NCBI GenBank assembly: GCA_031393795.1
Contig: JANMWE010000222.1
Span: 1 to 41,008 of the forward strand
DNA: 41,008 nt
DNA from: CAMLHU01 sp031393795
Lineage (GTDB): Bacteria > Gemmatimonadota > Gemmatimonadetes > Gemmatimonadales > GWC2-71-9
Direction of reading: 5' to 3'
Shown here: in pieces, positions 32,888-41,008 of the stretch
Position numbering within the stretch: the first letter of the stretch is position 1
How the letters are laid out: each line of letters begins with the position of its first letter
Notes under the pieces: generated by a model
What the model saw: only the letters and a program-made list of their open reading frames with translations
Told to the model about the DNA's origin: nothing
Databases searched by the model: none
Position numbers and translations under genes: made by a program

Positions 32888-35611
32888 CTAGCCCTCCCGC
32901 CCGGCGAAGATGTGGGCGAGATCCTTGGCCGAACGCGCGTTCTTCCGCGCGGCGGTGGCATAGTCAGTGGTGGGCGCGAGCTGCACGACCCGATCCCAGG
33001 CTTCCACGGCCTCGGCGTAGCGACGGTCGCCGTTCCGCGCGGCGCCGAGGTGGTACCACGCCTCCACCCGGTCGGGCTCGAACCGAAGCACCCGCGAAAA
33101 GGCCTCGGCGGCCTTGTCGGCACGCGCCTGGTCGAGCAGCGCGCGGCCAAGGAGCACCAGCGCGTCGAAGTCGTACGGATCCTGCTCGAGCAGCGGGATC
33201 AGCAGCTCGAGCGCCGTGGCGGACTGCCCGGTGCGTCGGTAGAGGTCGCCGAGCGCGAGCGTGGCCTGCGAGAAGGTCGGCAGGATGTCGAGTGCGCGCT
33301 CGTACGATCCACGGGCCTCCGCGTGGCGTCCCTCCTGCTCCTGCAGGTGGCCCAGCTCGTACCAGACCTGCGGGATCGCGGCGTCGAGTTCGAGCGCGGC
33401 CTGGTACGCCGCCATCGCGCCGCCGGTGTCGCCGAGCCGACTGCAGACGGCGGCCTGGAGCTGGAAGAGGTCGGGGCGGCCGGGCGCGCGCGCCTGCGCG
33501 GTGCGCACGTACTCGAGGGCGCCGAGCGCGTTGCCACCCGCCATCCGCGCCCGCGCCCCCGCGACCAGGGCGTCCACGTCGGTGGGGCGCATGGCGATCA
33601 GTTCTTCGGCCAGCGGGGCCGCCTCGGCGCCGCGATCGAGGGCCAGGAGCGCGCGCAGCTCGCCGAGCCGGGCCTCCGGATCGTCGGTGCGCACCAGCCG
33701 CGCCTCGCGGAAGCGCTCGAGCGCCTCGCCGTGGAACCCGCGCCGGGTGAAGACCTCGCCCTGGAGCACGGCCGCACGCACCGGATCGGCACCGCGCTGG
33801 ATGGCGCGATCGACCTCGCCGGCCGCGCGGTCGATGAACCCCTTGCTCAGCTGGTCGCGCGCCATCGCGAGGAGGTCGTCGCCCGGGAGCGCCGCCGAGA
33901 GCGCGCTCCCGGACCCCGACGTGCGCGCGGCCTCGGTCCCGGGCGCGGTGGGCTCAAGCTCGGTGAAGAGCTGGTCGAGCAGCCGCTGGTCGAAGTTGAA
34001 CTCCTCTCCGACCTCCTCGGCGTGGACGTCGGCCGAGATCTCCGGGGTGATCGAGAGGTTCGGGTCCTCGTACTGCAGGTCGATCGCCAGCGCGTACTTC
34101 TGGGGCACGTAGTACGGCTCGAGCTCGAGGGCGCGCTTGGTCTCGCGCAGGGCGCCGTCGAAGTCGCCGAGGTGGCTGAGAGTGAAGCTCAGGTTGTAGT
34201 GCGCCGACGCGAGCTTGTCGTCGGCCTCGACCGCGCGGGCGAAGGCGTTCTTGGCGTCGGGATATCGCTTGAGCTCCACCAGCACGAGCCCGATGCCGTT
34301 CCACGCCACCGCGTTCTGCGGATGGTCGGCCAGGACCTGGCGATACGCCTCGAGCGCCATCTGGAAGCGGCGCTGCTGGAAGAGGAGGAGCGCCAGGTTG
34401 AGCCGCGCGGCGGCCAGGTCCCGCTTGCCCCGGAGCGCCGTCTGGAACGCTTCCTGCGCCCCCTCGATGTCGTTGAGCTGGCTCCGGAGGACGCCGAGGT
34501 TGTTCCAGGCGAGGCCGTAGTGGGGATCGTTGGCGGTGGCGCGCGCGTAGCCTGCCGCGGCCTCGTCGCGTCGATTGGCCTGGTGGAGGCAGACCGCGCG
34601 CTCGTTCCAGAGCTTGGGGCTGTCGGGGAATTCCTGGACCAGGCCGTCGTAGAGCTCGAGGGCGGCGGCGATGTCGCGGCGGATGAGGTGCACCTCGGCC
34701 ATCGCCTGGAGGGTCAGGCGTCGGTCTTCGCCGCTGTCGAGCGCCAGGCGGTACTCGCGGAGCGCCTCGACGTAGTAGCCCTTCTGGCGGAAGGCGAGGC
34801 CGAGGTTGAAGTGCGCGAGCATCTCCCCTTCGGCCACCTGGGGGCGCATCGCCTCGAGGGTGGACCGGCGGCGGATGGCCTGGGAGCGGCGATCTTCGAC
34901 GGAGAGATTGGCCTGCGCGCGCCCGAGGGTCGGGTTGAGCGCGAGGGCGCGCTTGGTGGCGGCGCGCGCCTGCTCGTGCTGGCCCATGTCGCCGTGGACG
35001 AAGGCCAGCAGGTAGTGGGCGTCGGCGTTGTCGGGGTTGAGACGCACGGCGCGGGCGAGGCCCTCGAGGGCGGCGTCGTTGAGGCCGCGATTGTAGAGCG
35101 ATTCGCCGTAGTAGAACTGCGCGATGGAGCTCTCGGGATCCCGCTCCGCGGCGCGGCGGAACCATTCGCTCGCCTGGTCCATTCCCCCGCGGGCCTTCTC
35201 GGCCATGCCGAGCTGGATGAGCGCCGGGACATCGCCGGGGTGGCGGGAGAGGAGGGTCTCGAACTCGGCGATCGCATCGGTGTGGTTCCCGAGCGCGGCG
35301 AAGACGCGGCCCAGTTCCCAGCGGGCCGTGCGGTCATCGGGCTGGCGGCGGAGCGCTTCGCGGAGTTCGGCGACGCGGGTGTCGTAGTACCCGGTGTTCT
35401 GGTAGGCGATGGCCAGGTTGGCCTGGGCCACCTCCATCTTGGGGTCGAGTTCGAGGGCGCGCGTAAAGCCGGCGATCGCCTCCGGGACGAGCCCTTTCTG
35501 GTAATACAGAACGCCGAGGTTGTTGTGCGCCCCGGCGTCCGAAGGGTCGATCCGACGCGCGAACGAGCGGAGGACCGCAAGGTCGCGTTCCGACGGCGCG
35601 GGCCCGGTCAT
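32888..35611 (-). CDS. Large two-array TPR scaffold protein
   Basis: A 907-residue protein made almost wholly of TPR units. Array 1 (about 25-500) has well-formed units such as NLGVLYYQKGLVPEAIAGFT, QFYYGESLYNRGLNDAALEG and NLGVLRSQLNDIEGAQEAFQ. A central acidic segment (about 505-565, with EISADVHAEEVGEEFNFDQ) separates it from array 2 (about 575-890). There is no signal peptide or membrane helix, so it is probably cytoplasmic. It sits between cheC and a PATAN-TPR gene with only short gaps (four and two bases), which makes it the likely main scaffold of the block. No enzymatic motif is visible. Confidence 0.88.
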   Translation of the reverse strand: MTGPAPSERDLAVLRSFARRIDPSDAGAHNNLGVLYYQKGLVPEAIAGFTRALELDPKMEVAQANLAIAYQNTGYYDTRVAELREALRRQPDDRTARWELGRVFAALGNHTDAIAEFETLLSRHPGDVPALIQLGMAEKARGGMDQASEWFRRAAERDPESSIAQFYYGESLYNRGLNDAALEGLARAVRLNPDNADAHYLLAFVHGDMGQHEQARAATKRALALNPTLGRAQANLSVEDRRSQAIRRRSTLEAMRPQVAEGEMLAHFNLGLAFRQKGYYVEALREYRLALDSGEDRRLTLQAMAEVHLIRRDIAAALELYDGLVQEFPDSPKLWNERAVCLHQANRRDEAAAGYARATANDPHYGLAWNNLGVLRSQLNDIEGAQEAFQTALRGKRDLAAARLNLALLLFQQRRFQMALEAYRQVLADHPQNAVAWNGIGLVLVELKRYPDAKNAFARAVEADDKLASAHYNLSFTLSHLGDFDGALRETKRALELEPYYVPQKYALAIDLQYEDPNLSITPEISADVHAEEVGEEFNFDQRLLDQLFTELEPTAPGTEAARTSGSGSALSAALPGDDLLAMARDQLSKGFIDRAAGEVDRAIQRGADPVRAAVLQGEVFTRRGFHGEALERFREARLVRTDDPEARLGELRALLALDRGAEAAPLAEELIAMRPTDVDALVAGARARMAGGNALGALEYVRTAQARAPGRPDLFQLQAAVCSRLGDTGGAMAAYQAALELDAAIPQVWYELGHLQEQEGRHAEARGSYERALDILPTFSQATLALGDLYRRTGQSATALELLIPLLEQDPYDFDALVLLGRALLDQARADKAAEAFSRVLRFEPDRVEAWYHLGAARNGDRRYAEAVEAWDRVVQLAPTTDYATAARKNARSAKDLAHIFAGREG

Positions 35612-35615
35612 CGGT

Positions 35616-36236
35616 TCAAGTCAGGCGGATGGCGTCGAAGATCGCCCGCAGCGACGCAAGATCGGGGAGGAGCAGGAAATGGCCCCGGATCTGGACGGGC
35701 GAGTCGAGGAAGTTGAACTCCGTCTCGACGCAGAAGACGTAGTCGCGGTCGTGCCCGAAATTGAGATACGCGGTGGTGAGCACCGCGCCCGCCTGGTCCA
35801 CCACGAGGCTCGGCACGGAGGGGAGGAGCATCATCCCCATGAAGTCGCTGAGCGCGTTCATGTAGGCGCTCGAGAGGATGTTGCCCGTCTCCTTGAGCCC
35901 CGATTCCTCCATTGGCCCGAATTCCTGGGTCTCGCCGGGCTTGCGCTTGAAGAGTATGTCGGAGAGGGTCTTGGCCGAGCTGAGCGGGAAGATCACGAGG
36001 GTGCGCCCCGTGAGATCGCCCAGCATATGCATCATCACGGCGGCGATCGGGTCGTCGGGCTGGCCCAGCAGCTCGGGGACCTCCTCGAGCCGCAGGATGT
36101 TGACCCGCGGCACCGAGATCATGATCCGGCTGTTGACCATCTGCCCGAGCGCGGTGGCCGCGTGGCCGGCGCCGATGTTGGCCACCTCACGCAAGGCGTC
36201 GAGCTGGAGGGCCTGCAGGTCGCGCACGTCGTCCAT
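35616..36236 (-). CDS. cheC: CheC-type CheY-P phosphatase
   Basis: A 206-residue protein with both CheC phosphatase motifs (ExxN): DALREVANIGAGHAATAL (E17, N20) and ESGLKETGNILSSAYMNAL (E116, N119). Two motifs point to CheC rather than CheX (one) and predict active dephosphorylation of CheY-P. A Shine-Dalgarno GAGGAG precedes the ATG at 36236, ten bases after cheA. CheC is known in several species to be activated by CheD, which is encoded about 10.5 kb downstream. Confidence 0.92.
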   Translation of the reverse strand: MDDVRDLQALQLDALREVANIGAGHAATALGQMVNSRIMISVPRVNILRLEEVPELLGQPDDPIAAVMMHMLGDLTGRTLVIFPLSSAKTLSDILFKRKPGETQEFGPMEESGLKETGNILSSAYMNALSDFMGMMLLPSVPSLVVDQAGAVLTTAYLNFGHDRDYVFCVETEFNFLDSPVQIRGHFLLLPDLASLRAIFDAIRLT

Positions 36237-36245
36237 GGTGCTCCT

Positions 36246-38144
36246 CTACACGAGCGTGGCGGCGTCGAGGATCAACGCCGGTACGCCATCGCCCAGGATC
36301 GCGGCACCGGAAAAGAGCGGGAGCATCCCGCGCGGTGCCTCGAAAGGTTCGACCACGATCTCCTGCTGTCCCACCAGCGCATCGGCCAGGAGTGCGGCGC
36401 GCCGGTCCCCCACCTGCAGGATGATGCCGGGCCGCCGGAGCGGCGGCGGGGTGTCGCACTTCACCCCCAGGACCACCCGGAGGTCGAGGGTCGGGATGAC
36501 CTCGTCGCGCAGCACCATGGCGTCCGATCCCTGCAGCACGCCCGCCGACTTGGGCGAGACCTCGATCGTCTCGGCCACCGACCCGAGCGGGAGCGCGTAG
36601 CGCTCGTTGCCGACCCGGGCCAGGAGGACCCGCACCACCGCGAGGGTCATCGGCAGCCGCAGGACCCAGGTGGTGCCCTTCCCTTCGGTGGTCCGGATCT
36701 CGACCGCCCCGCCCAGCTGGCGCACTTTCGAGACCACCACGTCGATGCCGACCCCGCGTCCGGAGACGTCGGTGACCTGCTTGGCGGTGCTGAAGCCGGC
36801 GCGCGCGATGACCCGGAGCAGTGCGTCGTCGTCCAGCCGCTCGACGTCGTCCTCGACCAGCCCTTCGCGCTTGGCCTTGAGCAGGATCGCACCCCGGTCG
36901 AGCCCGCGGCCATCGTCGCTCACGCGGATCACGACACCCTGCCGCTCCTGCGCCGCCGCCAGATGGAGGCGCCCTTCGACCGGCTTCCCGGCCTTCTTGC
37001 GATCGGCCGCCGGTTCGATGCCGTGGTCGAGGGCGTTCCGGATCAGGTGCAGGATCGAGTCGCCGATCTCCTCAAGGATGACCCGGTCGAGCTCGATCCC
37101 TTCCCCTTCGACGTCGAACCGCACCTGCTTGCCGAGCTGCCGCGCGAGGTCGCGCACGAGGCGCGGGAAGCGGTCGAAGGTCTGCCACACCGGCGTCATC
37201 CGGGCGGCGATGATCTCGGACTGCATGTCGCCGGTGAGGCGACCGATGCGGGCGGCGAGGGCCTCGAGCTCCGGGTGTTCGCGCGCCACCAGTTCCTGCA
37301 GGCGGCCCTTCGCGACCATCAGCTCGCCGACCTGGTTCATCAGGGTGTCGAGCCGGCGCAGGTCGACCCGGATGTGCGATCCGCGGTCGGCGGCGACCCG
37401 GGCCCCCTTCGCGGTCGGCGCGGCGGCGGCGGTCGCCGGCGCCGACTCCCCGACCTGCACCAGCTCCACGTCTCCCGCGCCGCGGAGCGCCGACTCGATC
37501 TCGGCCGCATTCCGGGTGGTCGCCAGCCGGAAGGCGAACTGCCCGTCGAACCCCTCGGCCTCGAAGGTGTTGATCGGAGGCCGGACCCCGCTCACCGTGC
37601 CCAACGCCTCGGCCCGCTTGAGGGTCAGGAGCGCGCGGACCCCCGGCATGATGGTGCCCGACTTGAGCCGCACCAGCACGTGGAGCCCTTCGCCGGCCGG
37701 GGCCGCCGCCATGTCCGAGATCCGGTGCGCGGCGGTGATGCGCATCGCCTCGGTATCGCTGGCCCCGGAGGCCGCGCGGTCCAGCTCCTGGCCGACACGG
37801 CCCAATTCCAATTGGGCGTCCCGCCCCTTCCCCGCCTCTTCGACCCCGTCCCCGAGGGCATCGACCGTCCGGAAAAGGAGATCCAGGAGATCGGGGCCGG
37901 GGACCAGTTTGCCGGCCCGGAGGCCGTCCAGCAGGTTCTCGGCGCGGTGGGCGAGGGCCGCGAGATTCGCGTAGCCCATCGTGCCGGCCATGCCCTTCAG
38001 GGTGTGGATGGAGCGGAAAAGACCGGCGATGTGGCCCGCGGCGCCGGCCGGATCGCGCTCCCACTCCAGGAGGAGCTGGTTGCAGGTACCGAGGTGTTCG
38101 CGGCTCTCGGTGAGGAAGAGCTCGGTGTACTTGGCGACGTCCAT
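36246..38144 (-). CDS. cheA: Chemotaxis histidine kinase CheA
   Basis: A 632-residue kinase with all usual domains: Hpt with phospho-histidine H47 in SIHTLKGMAG (45-54); a P2-like response-regulator-binding domain (about 153-232); dimerisation helices (about 258-315, LRRLDTLMNQVGELMVAKGR); the ATPase with N box HLIRNALDHGIE (366-377), G1 VSDDGRGLD (408-416), GRGVGID (462-468) and G2 TEGKGTTW; and a C-terminal CheW-like domain (about 500-632). It phosphorylates CheY and CheB. It follows cheY by four bases and precedes cheC by nine. Confidence 0.97.
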   Translation of the reverse strand: MDVAKYTELFLTESREHLGTCNQLLLEWERDPAGAAGHIAGLFRSIHTLKGMAGTMGYANLAALAHRAENLLDGLRAGKLVPGPDLLDLLFRTVDALGDGVEEAGKGRDAQLELGRVGQELDRAASGASDTEAMRITAAHRISDMAAAPAGEGLHVLVRLKSGTIMPGVRALLTLKRAEALGTVSGVRPPINTFEAEGFDGQFAFRLATTRNAAEIESALRGAGDVELVQVGESAPATAAAAPTAKGARVAADRGSHIRVDLRRLDTLMNQVGELMVAKGRLQELVAREHPELEALAARIGRLTGDMQSEIIAARMTPVWQTFDRFPRLVRDLARQLGKQVRFDVEGEGIELDRVILEEIGDSILHLIRNALDHGIEPAADRKKAGKPVEGRLHLAAAQERQGVVIRVSDDGRGLDRGAILLKAKREGLVEDDVERLDDDALLRVIARAGFSTAKQVTDVSGRGVGIDVVVSKVRQLGGAVEIRTTEGKGTTWVLRLPMTLAVVRVLLARVGNERYALPLGSVAETIEVSPKSAGVLQGSDAMVLRDEVIPTLDLRVVLGVKCDTPPPLRRPGIILQVGDRRAALLADALVGQQEIVVEPFEAPRGMLPLFSGAAILGDGVPALILDAATLV

Positions 38145-38148
38145 CGGA

Positions 38149-38511
38149 TCAACCGAGGACGCGCTGCACCGCCTCGAGCACCCGGGAAGGCTGGAACGGC
38201 TTGACGACGAAATCCTTCGCGCCCGCCTGGATCGCCTCGACCACCAGGGCCTGCTGGCCCATCGCGCTGCACATCAGGATCTTGGCGTCGGGATCCTGCC
38301 GGCAGATCTCGCGGACCGCGTCGATACCGCCCATGTCCGGCATCACGATGTCCATCGTGACCAGATCCGGCTTGAGCTGGAAATACTTCTCGACCGCCTG
38401 ACGGCCCGTCTCGGCCTCGCCGACGACCTCGAATCCCGCCTGCTGCAGGATGTCGGAGATCATCGTTCGCATGAAGATGGCGTCGTCGCACACGAGCACG
38501 GTGTGGCTCAC
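38149..38511 (-). CDS. cheY: CheY-type single-domain response regulator
   Basis: A 120-residue receiver with the acidic pair D9-D10, phospho-acceptor D54 in LVTMDIVMPDMGG, S82 and K104 (VVKPF). It has no output domain, as in CheY. The GTG at 38511 is chosen because SHTVLVCDD is the normal N-terminus and a Shine-Dalgarno GGGAGG lies eight bases upstream; the longer frame upstream is cheW shadow. Output target (flagellum or pilus system) cannot be told from the window. Confidence 0.95.
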   Translation of the reverse strand: MSHTVLVCDDAIFMRTMISDILQQAGFEVVGEAETGRQAVEKYFQLKPDLVTMDIVMPDMGGIDAVREICRQDPDAKILMCSAMGQQALVVEAIQAGAKDFVVKPFQPSRVLEAVQRVLG

Positions 38512-38557
38512 GGAATACCCTCCCGACCGATCGCTACTGGGTGATGTCCTTGGGGGA

Positions 38558-38992
38558 TCATGCCCCGAGCACCGGCGCCAGCAGCGCATCGGTGTCGAGC
38601 ACTACAAAGAGACCGTCCTCACGCCGGCCCACCGCCCGTACCACGCGCGGATCGAGGCCCGGCAGACCCTCACGTCCTTCGAGGGCACTGGCGGGGATCG
38701 TCGTCAGGTCGAGCACCTTGTCGACCGCGAGCCCCACCGATTTCCCGTTCATCTCGAGCACCAGCACGCTCCGGTCCGTCACCAGCGACGGCCGCCCCAG
38801 GAGGCGGGACCCGTCGATCACCGTGAGGAGCCTGCCTCGCACGTTCGCCAACCCTTCCACCGCGTCGCCGGCCCCCGGGATACGGGTGCCACGTTCGAAC
38901 GGGACGATCTCCTTGGCGGTCTCGACCGGCACCGCGCAGGTCAGGTCGCCGACCAGAAAGACCAGGAGTCGGAGGGGAGCGGTATCAGCCAT
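38558..38992 (-). CDS. CheW-like coupling protein
   Basis: A 144-residue single CheW domain: LRLLVFLVGDLTCAVPVETA, EIVPFERGTRIPGAGDAVEG, LANVRGRLLTVIDGSRLLG and LEMNGKSVGLAVDKVLDLT are consecutive pieces of the two subdomains. It is the first gene of the chemosensory block. The ATG at 38992 lies eight bases inside the rluD gene end, so expression may depend on read-through from the rluD transcript. A 46-base gap separates it from cheY. Confidence 0.9.
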   Translation of the reverse strand: MADTAPLRLLVFLVGDLTCAVPVETAKEIVPFERGTRIPGAGDAVEGLANVRGRLLTVIDGSRLLGRPSLVTDRSVLVLEMNGKSVGLAVDKVLDLTTIPASALEGREGLPGLDPRVVRAVGRREDGLFVVLDTDALLAPVLGA

Positions 38993-39995
38993 TGTCTTCG
39001 AAGAAACCAAGATACCCAAGCCCTTGTCGGTCAGCAACTTCCGGCCCCTCGCCCGAGGCCAGCCGGAGGGCCTGCCGGAGGTCCGCCGGCCACTCGCTCC
39101 GGAACCGGAGGGGCTCGCCGCTGATGGGATGGCGGAAGGCGAGCTCGGCAGCGTGCAACGCCTGCCGCTTCGCGGCCCGTTCGAGCGCCTCGGCGTCCAG
39201 GCGGGAGGCCCCGCCGATGCGCCGGCTCCCCCCCGCCCCGTAGACCGGGTCGCCCACCACCGGGTGGCCGATGTGGGCGAGATGCACCCGGATCTGGTGG
39301 GTGCGCCCGGAGTGGAGCACGCAGCGCACCAGGTCGCAGACCCCGAACCGGGCGACCACGTGGATGTCGGTCCGCGCCGCCCGGCCTCCCTCGATGATCG
39401 CCATCCGGGTCCGATCCTTGGGATGGCGGTCGATCGGGGCCTCGATGATCGTCGGGTCCTCATCGATGTGCCCCCAGACCAGGGCGGCATAGCGGCGATT
39501 CACCTTCCGGGCCGCGAGTGCGGCGCCGAGGCGCCGGTGCGCCAAGTCGTTCTTGGCAACGACGATAAGGCCGGAGGTGTCGCGGTCGAGGCGGTGGACG
39601 ATCCCGGGGCGCCCCTCCACCCCGCCGCCAAGCGCAGTGCCGCGTGCCACCAGTGCGTTGACGAGGGTGTCGTCCCAATGGCCGGGGGCGGGATGGACCA
39701 CCAGACCGGCCGGCTTGTCGATCACCGCGAGGTGCTCATCCTCCCAGACCACCGTGAGGGGGATGTTGGCGGGGAGGAGATGGCGGGGGGGATCGATGTC
39801 GGGGATGGTGACGGTGATCTCGTCGCCGTGCTCGGGGGTCCGCGAGGCGCGGGCGACGATGCCGTTGATCTGCACCTGCTTGTCGGCCACGAGCCGCGCG
39901 GCCTGTGTCCGGGAGAGACTGAGCTGGTCGGCGAGGAAACGGTCGAGGCGCTCCGCCTTGCCCGGCACGACGCACAACCGGCGGAGGTCGGGCAT
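38985..39995 (-). CDS. rluD: RluD-family 23S rRNA pseudouridine synthase
   Basis: A 336-residue enzyme with an N-terminal S4 RNA-binding domain (about 14-62, RLDRFLADQLSLSRTQAARL) and a catalytic domain carrying GIVHRLDRDTSGLIV (131-145; D137 is catalytic) and HSGRTHQIRVHLAHIGHPVV (split between the two strands of the fold). It converts uridines in 23S rRNA, most likely the RluD positions; RluA/RluC specificity cannot be excluded. The ATG at 39995 overlaps the lspA stop by one base (TGATG), a common lspA-rluD arrangement. Confidence 0.93.
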   Translation of the reverse strand: MPDLRRLCVVPGKAERLDRFLADQLSLSRTQAARLVADKQVQINGIVARASRTPEHGDEITVTIPDIDPPRHLLPANIPLTVVWEDEHLAVIDKPAGLVVHPAPGHWDDTLVNALVARGTALGGGVEGRPGIVHRLDRDTSGLIVVAKNDLAHRRLGAALAARKVNRRYAALVWGHIDEDPTIIEAPIDRHPKDRTRMAIIEGGRAARTDIHVVARFGVCDLVRCVLHSGRTHQIRVHLAHIGHPVVGDPVYGAGGSRRIGGASRLDAEALERAAKRQALHAAELAFRHPISGEPLRFRSEWPADLRQALRLASGEGPEVADRQGLGYLGFFEDNG

Positions 39996-40495
39996 CAGCT
40001 GGTGCGCACCACTTCTTTCTGGTTGTCCTCGTCCCAGAGCGACCAGGCGAGCAGGATGGCGCCGCAGCTCACTCCGATGTCGGCCACGTTGAACGTGGGC
40101 CACCGGTGGACGCCGATCCCGACATCGAGGAAGTCGACGACCCCCTGCGCATTCCGGATCCGGTCGACCAAGTTGCCGAAAGCGCCGCCGGTCACGAGCC
40201 CGGTGGCAAGCTGGCGCACCCGGTCACCCGGCAGCGCGGTGCGGCTCATCCGATCGAGCACGATGATCGCGCCGACCGCCACGCCGAGGAAGATCCAGCG
40301 CGACCAGGGGCCGAGGTGAAGGCCGAAGGCGGCGCCGGGATTGTAGACCAGACGAAGCTGGACCGTGTCGCCCAGCACGGCCACCGCGCTCCGGAGCGCG
40401 AGCTGGGCCTCGGCGATGAGTTTGGTAGCGAGGTCCGCCACCACGACGCACCCCGCCGCGACCCAGAAGAGCCGGCGCTCAGCGGCGCTTGGCAT
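39995..40495 (-). CDS. lspA: Prolipoprotein signal peptidase LspA (signal peptidase II)
   Basis: A 166-residue membrane aspartic peptidase that removes lipoprotein signal peptides. Four hydrophobic helices are visible. Conserved sequences are VYNPGAAFG (50-58), GGAFGNLVDRI (103-113), VVDFLD with catalytic D121, and FNVADIGVS with catalytic D139. The ATG at 40495 lies inside the end of the dksA-like gene (17-base overlap), which suggests coupling. Confidence 0.96.
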   Translation of the reverse strand: MPSAAERRLFWVAAGCVVVADLATKLIAEAQLALRSAVAVLGDTVQLRLVYNPGAAFGLHLGPWSRWIFLGVAVGAIIVLDRMSRTALPGDRVRQLATGLVTGGAFGNLVDRIRNAQGVVDFLDVGIGVHRWPTFNVADIGVSCGAILLAWSLWDEDNQKEVVRTS

Positions 40496-40862
40496 CCTCT
40501 TCCTTCTCCTTGCAGGCGATGCAGAGCCGCGCGTGGGGCAGCGCGTCGAGCCGTTCGAAGCCCACCTCGTTGCCGCAGGTCTCGCACTTCCCGAACGTCT
40601 CGGGCGACGAGTAGAGCCGGCGGAGCGCCTGGTTCACGTGCCAGAGGTAGCGCCCCTCCTTGGAGGCCATCAGGAACTGCTTCTCGCGCTCCATGGCGTC
40701 GGTGCCCTGGTCGGCCATGTGGAACGAGTAGGAGGAGAGGTCGCCATCCGCGCCCTGGAGGGTGGTGTTGAATGACTCGTCGTAGAACCCGAGCTCCTTC
40801 ATCACGCGCGTCCGCTCTTCAAGGAGGCGCTTCTCCAGGTGGGCCAGCTGCTTCTTGTTCAT
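40479..40862 (-). CDS. DksA/TraR-family zinc-finger protein
   Basis: A 127-residue protein. A long N-terminal helical hairpin (about 1-85, with the acidic turn QGADGDLSS at 37-45) is followed by a four-cysteine zinc finger CETCGNEV-to-CIAC (C93, C96, C114, C117). DksA-type proteins insert in the RNA polymerase secondary channel, often with ppGpp. The tip residues differ from Escherichia coli DksA, so the exact activity is unclear. The start has a GGAG Shine-Dalgarno. Position between probable ileS and lspA matches an order seen in several Bacteroidota-related groups. Confidence 0.9.
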   Translation of the reverse strand: MNKKQLAHLEKRLLEERTRVMKELGFYDESFNTTLQGADGDLSSYSFHMADQGTDAMEREKQFLMASKEGRYLWHVNQALRRLYSSPETFGKCETCGNEVGFERLDALPHARLCIACKEKEEDAKRR

Positions 40863-40882
40863 ACGCTCCGGGGGGTTCGTGG

Positions 40883-41008
40883 TCAGGTCGCGGCGCCGAG
40901 GCGCGCGAGACCGACGGTGACGGCGTGGCCGTCGAGATCCAACTGCTGTTCGAGCTCGGGCTTCTCGAGCGTCCCGCCGGGCTCGAACCGGCGGGCGAGC
41001 GTCTCTTC
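40883..41008 (-). CDS. ileS: C-terminal end of a probable isoleucyl-tRNA synthetase (partial)
   Basis: Only the last 41 codons before a TGA at 40885-40883 are in the window; the frame reads EETLARRFEPGGTLEKPELE near the edge and ends with TVGLARLGAAT. The frame is open to the edge and lies 20 bases before the dksA-like start. Identification as ileS is by gene order (ileS-dksA-lspA) and a final beta-type tail like that of the anticodon-binding domain; the piece itself holds no diagnostic motif. Confidence 0.5.
   Translation of the reverse strand, partial: EETLARRFEPGGTLEKPELEQQLDLDGHAVTVGLARLGAAT

Noticed and set aside
35616..36236. CheX or FliY/FliN-type protein
   Set aside because: Two ExxN motifs and the normal CheC length are present, and there is no FliN-like C-terminal domain.
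32912..38204. Plus-strand open frames of 934 and 894 codons opposite the TPR, cheC and cheA genes
   Set aside because: Same cause: antisense of conserved TPR, CheC and CheA sequences. Nothing in them resembles a protein family.

Overview
The window is a GC-rich bacterial chromosome segment. Every recognisable protein gene and both tRNA genes are encoded on the minus strand, so genes are transcribed from high to low coordinates. The set of families suggests a diderm with meso-DAP peptidoglycan, most likely a Gemmatimonadota-type organism. The pointers are MurE with a DNPR motif, an isoleucyl-tRNA synthetase/DksA/LspA order, a DUF3098-like mini membrane protein, and MglA with PATAN-TPR and chemosensory genes. 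The taxonomic call is inference from gene content; no marker phylogeny was possible.

Reading in the direction of transcription, 41008-38985 holds the end of a probable ileS, a DksA/TraR zinc-finger gene, lspA and rluD. A long, almost gapless chemosensory block follows (38992-20794): cheW, cheY, cheA, cheC, a 907-residue TPR protein, a PATAN(DUF4388)-TPR protein, a TPR-roadblock protein, two single-domain roadblock proteins, an MglA-type GTPase, a 661-residue protein with two tandem DnaA-type AAA+ modules, a second PATAN-TPR protein, cheR, cheD, cheB, two cheW genes, a TPR protein and a membrane-anchored HExxH protease. No methyl-accepting receptor gene is present although all adaptation enzymes are. 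The double-DnaA protein lies between the GTPase and a PATAN protein and lacks the DnaA DNA-binding domain; it is the most unusual item here.

Next comes a short spacer region (20782-18504) with a DUF3098-like gene, tRNA-Val(UAC), a secreted TPR-like protein, a strong palindrome and tRNA-Asp(GUC). The division and cell wall (dcw) cluster then runs from 18439 to 1714: rsmH, ftsL, ftsI (with a PASTA domain), murE, murF, mraY, murD, ftsW, murG, murC, ftsQ, ftsA, ftsZ and an M23 (LytM) endopeptidase. mraZ, murB and ddl are absent from it. The window ends with hisA and the start of a VWA-like membrane protein.

Most neighbours are joined by ATGA, GTGA or TGATG overlaps, so translational coupling is likely throughout. 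No stretch longer than 300 bases lacks a gene; the longest gaps (about 70-115 bases) hold tRNAs, palindromes or repeat arrays, described below. Three short repeat types occur: a GGCGRGACGCC palindrome (two good copies, one of them inside a coding region, and one weak copy), an inverted array of 7-bp GGTCACY units between ftsW and murG, and a GGCCTCAGGCC palindrome after the secreted TPR gene.
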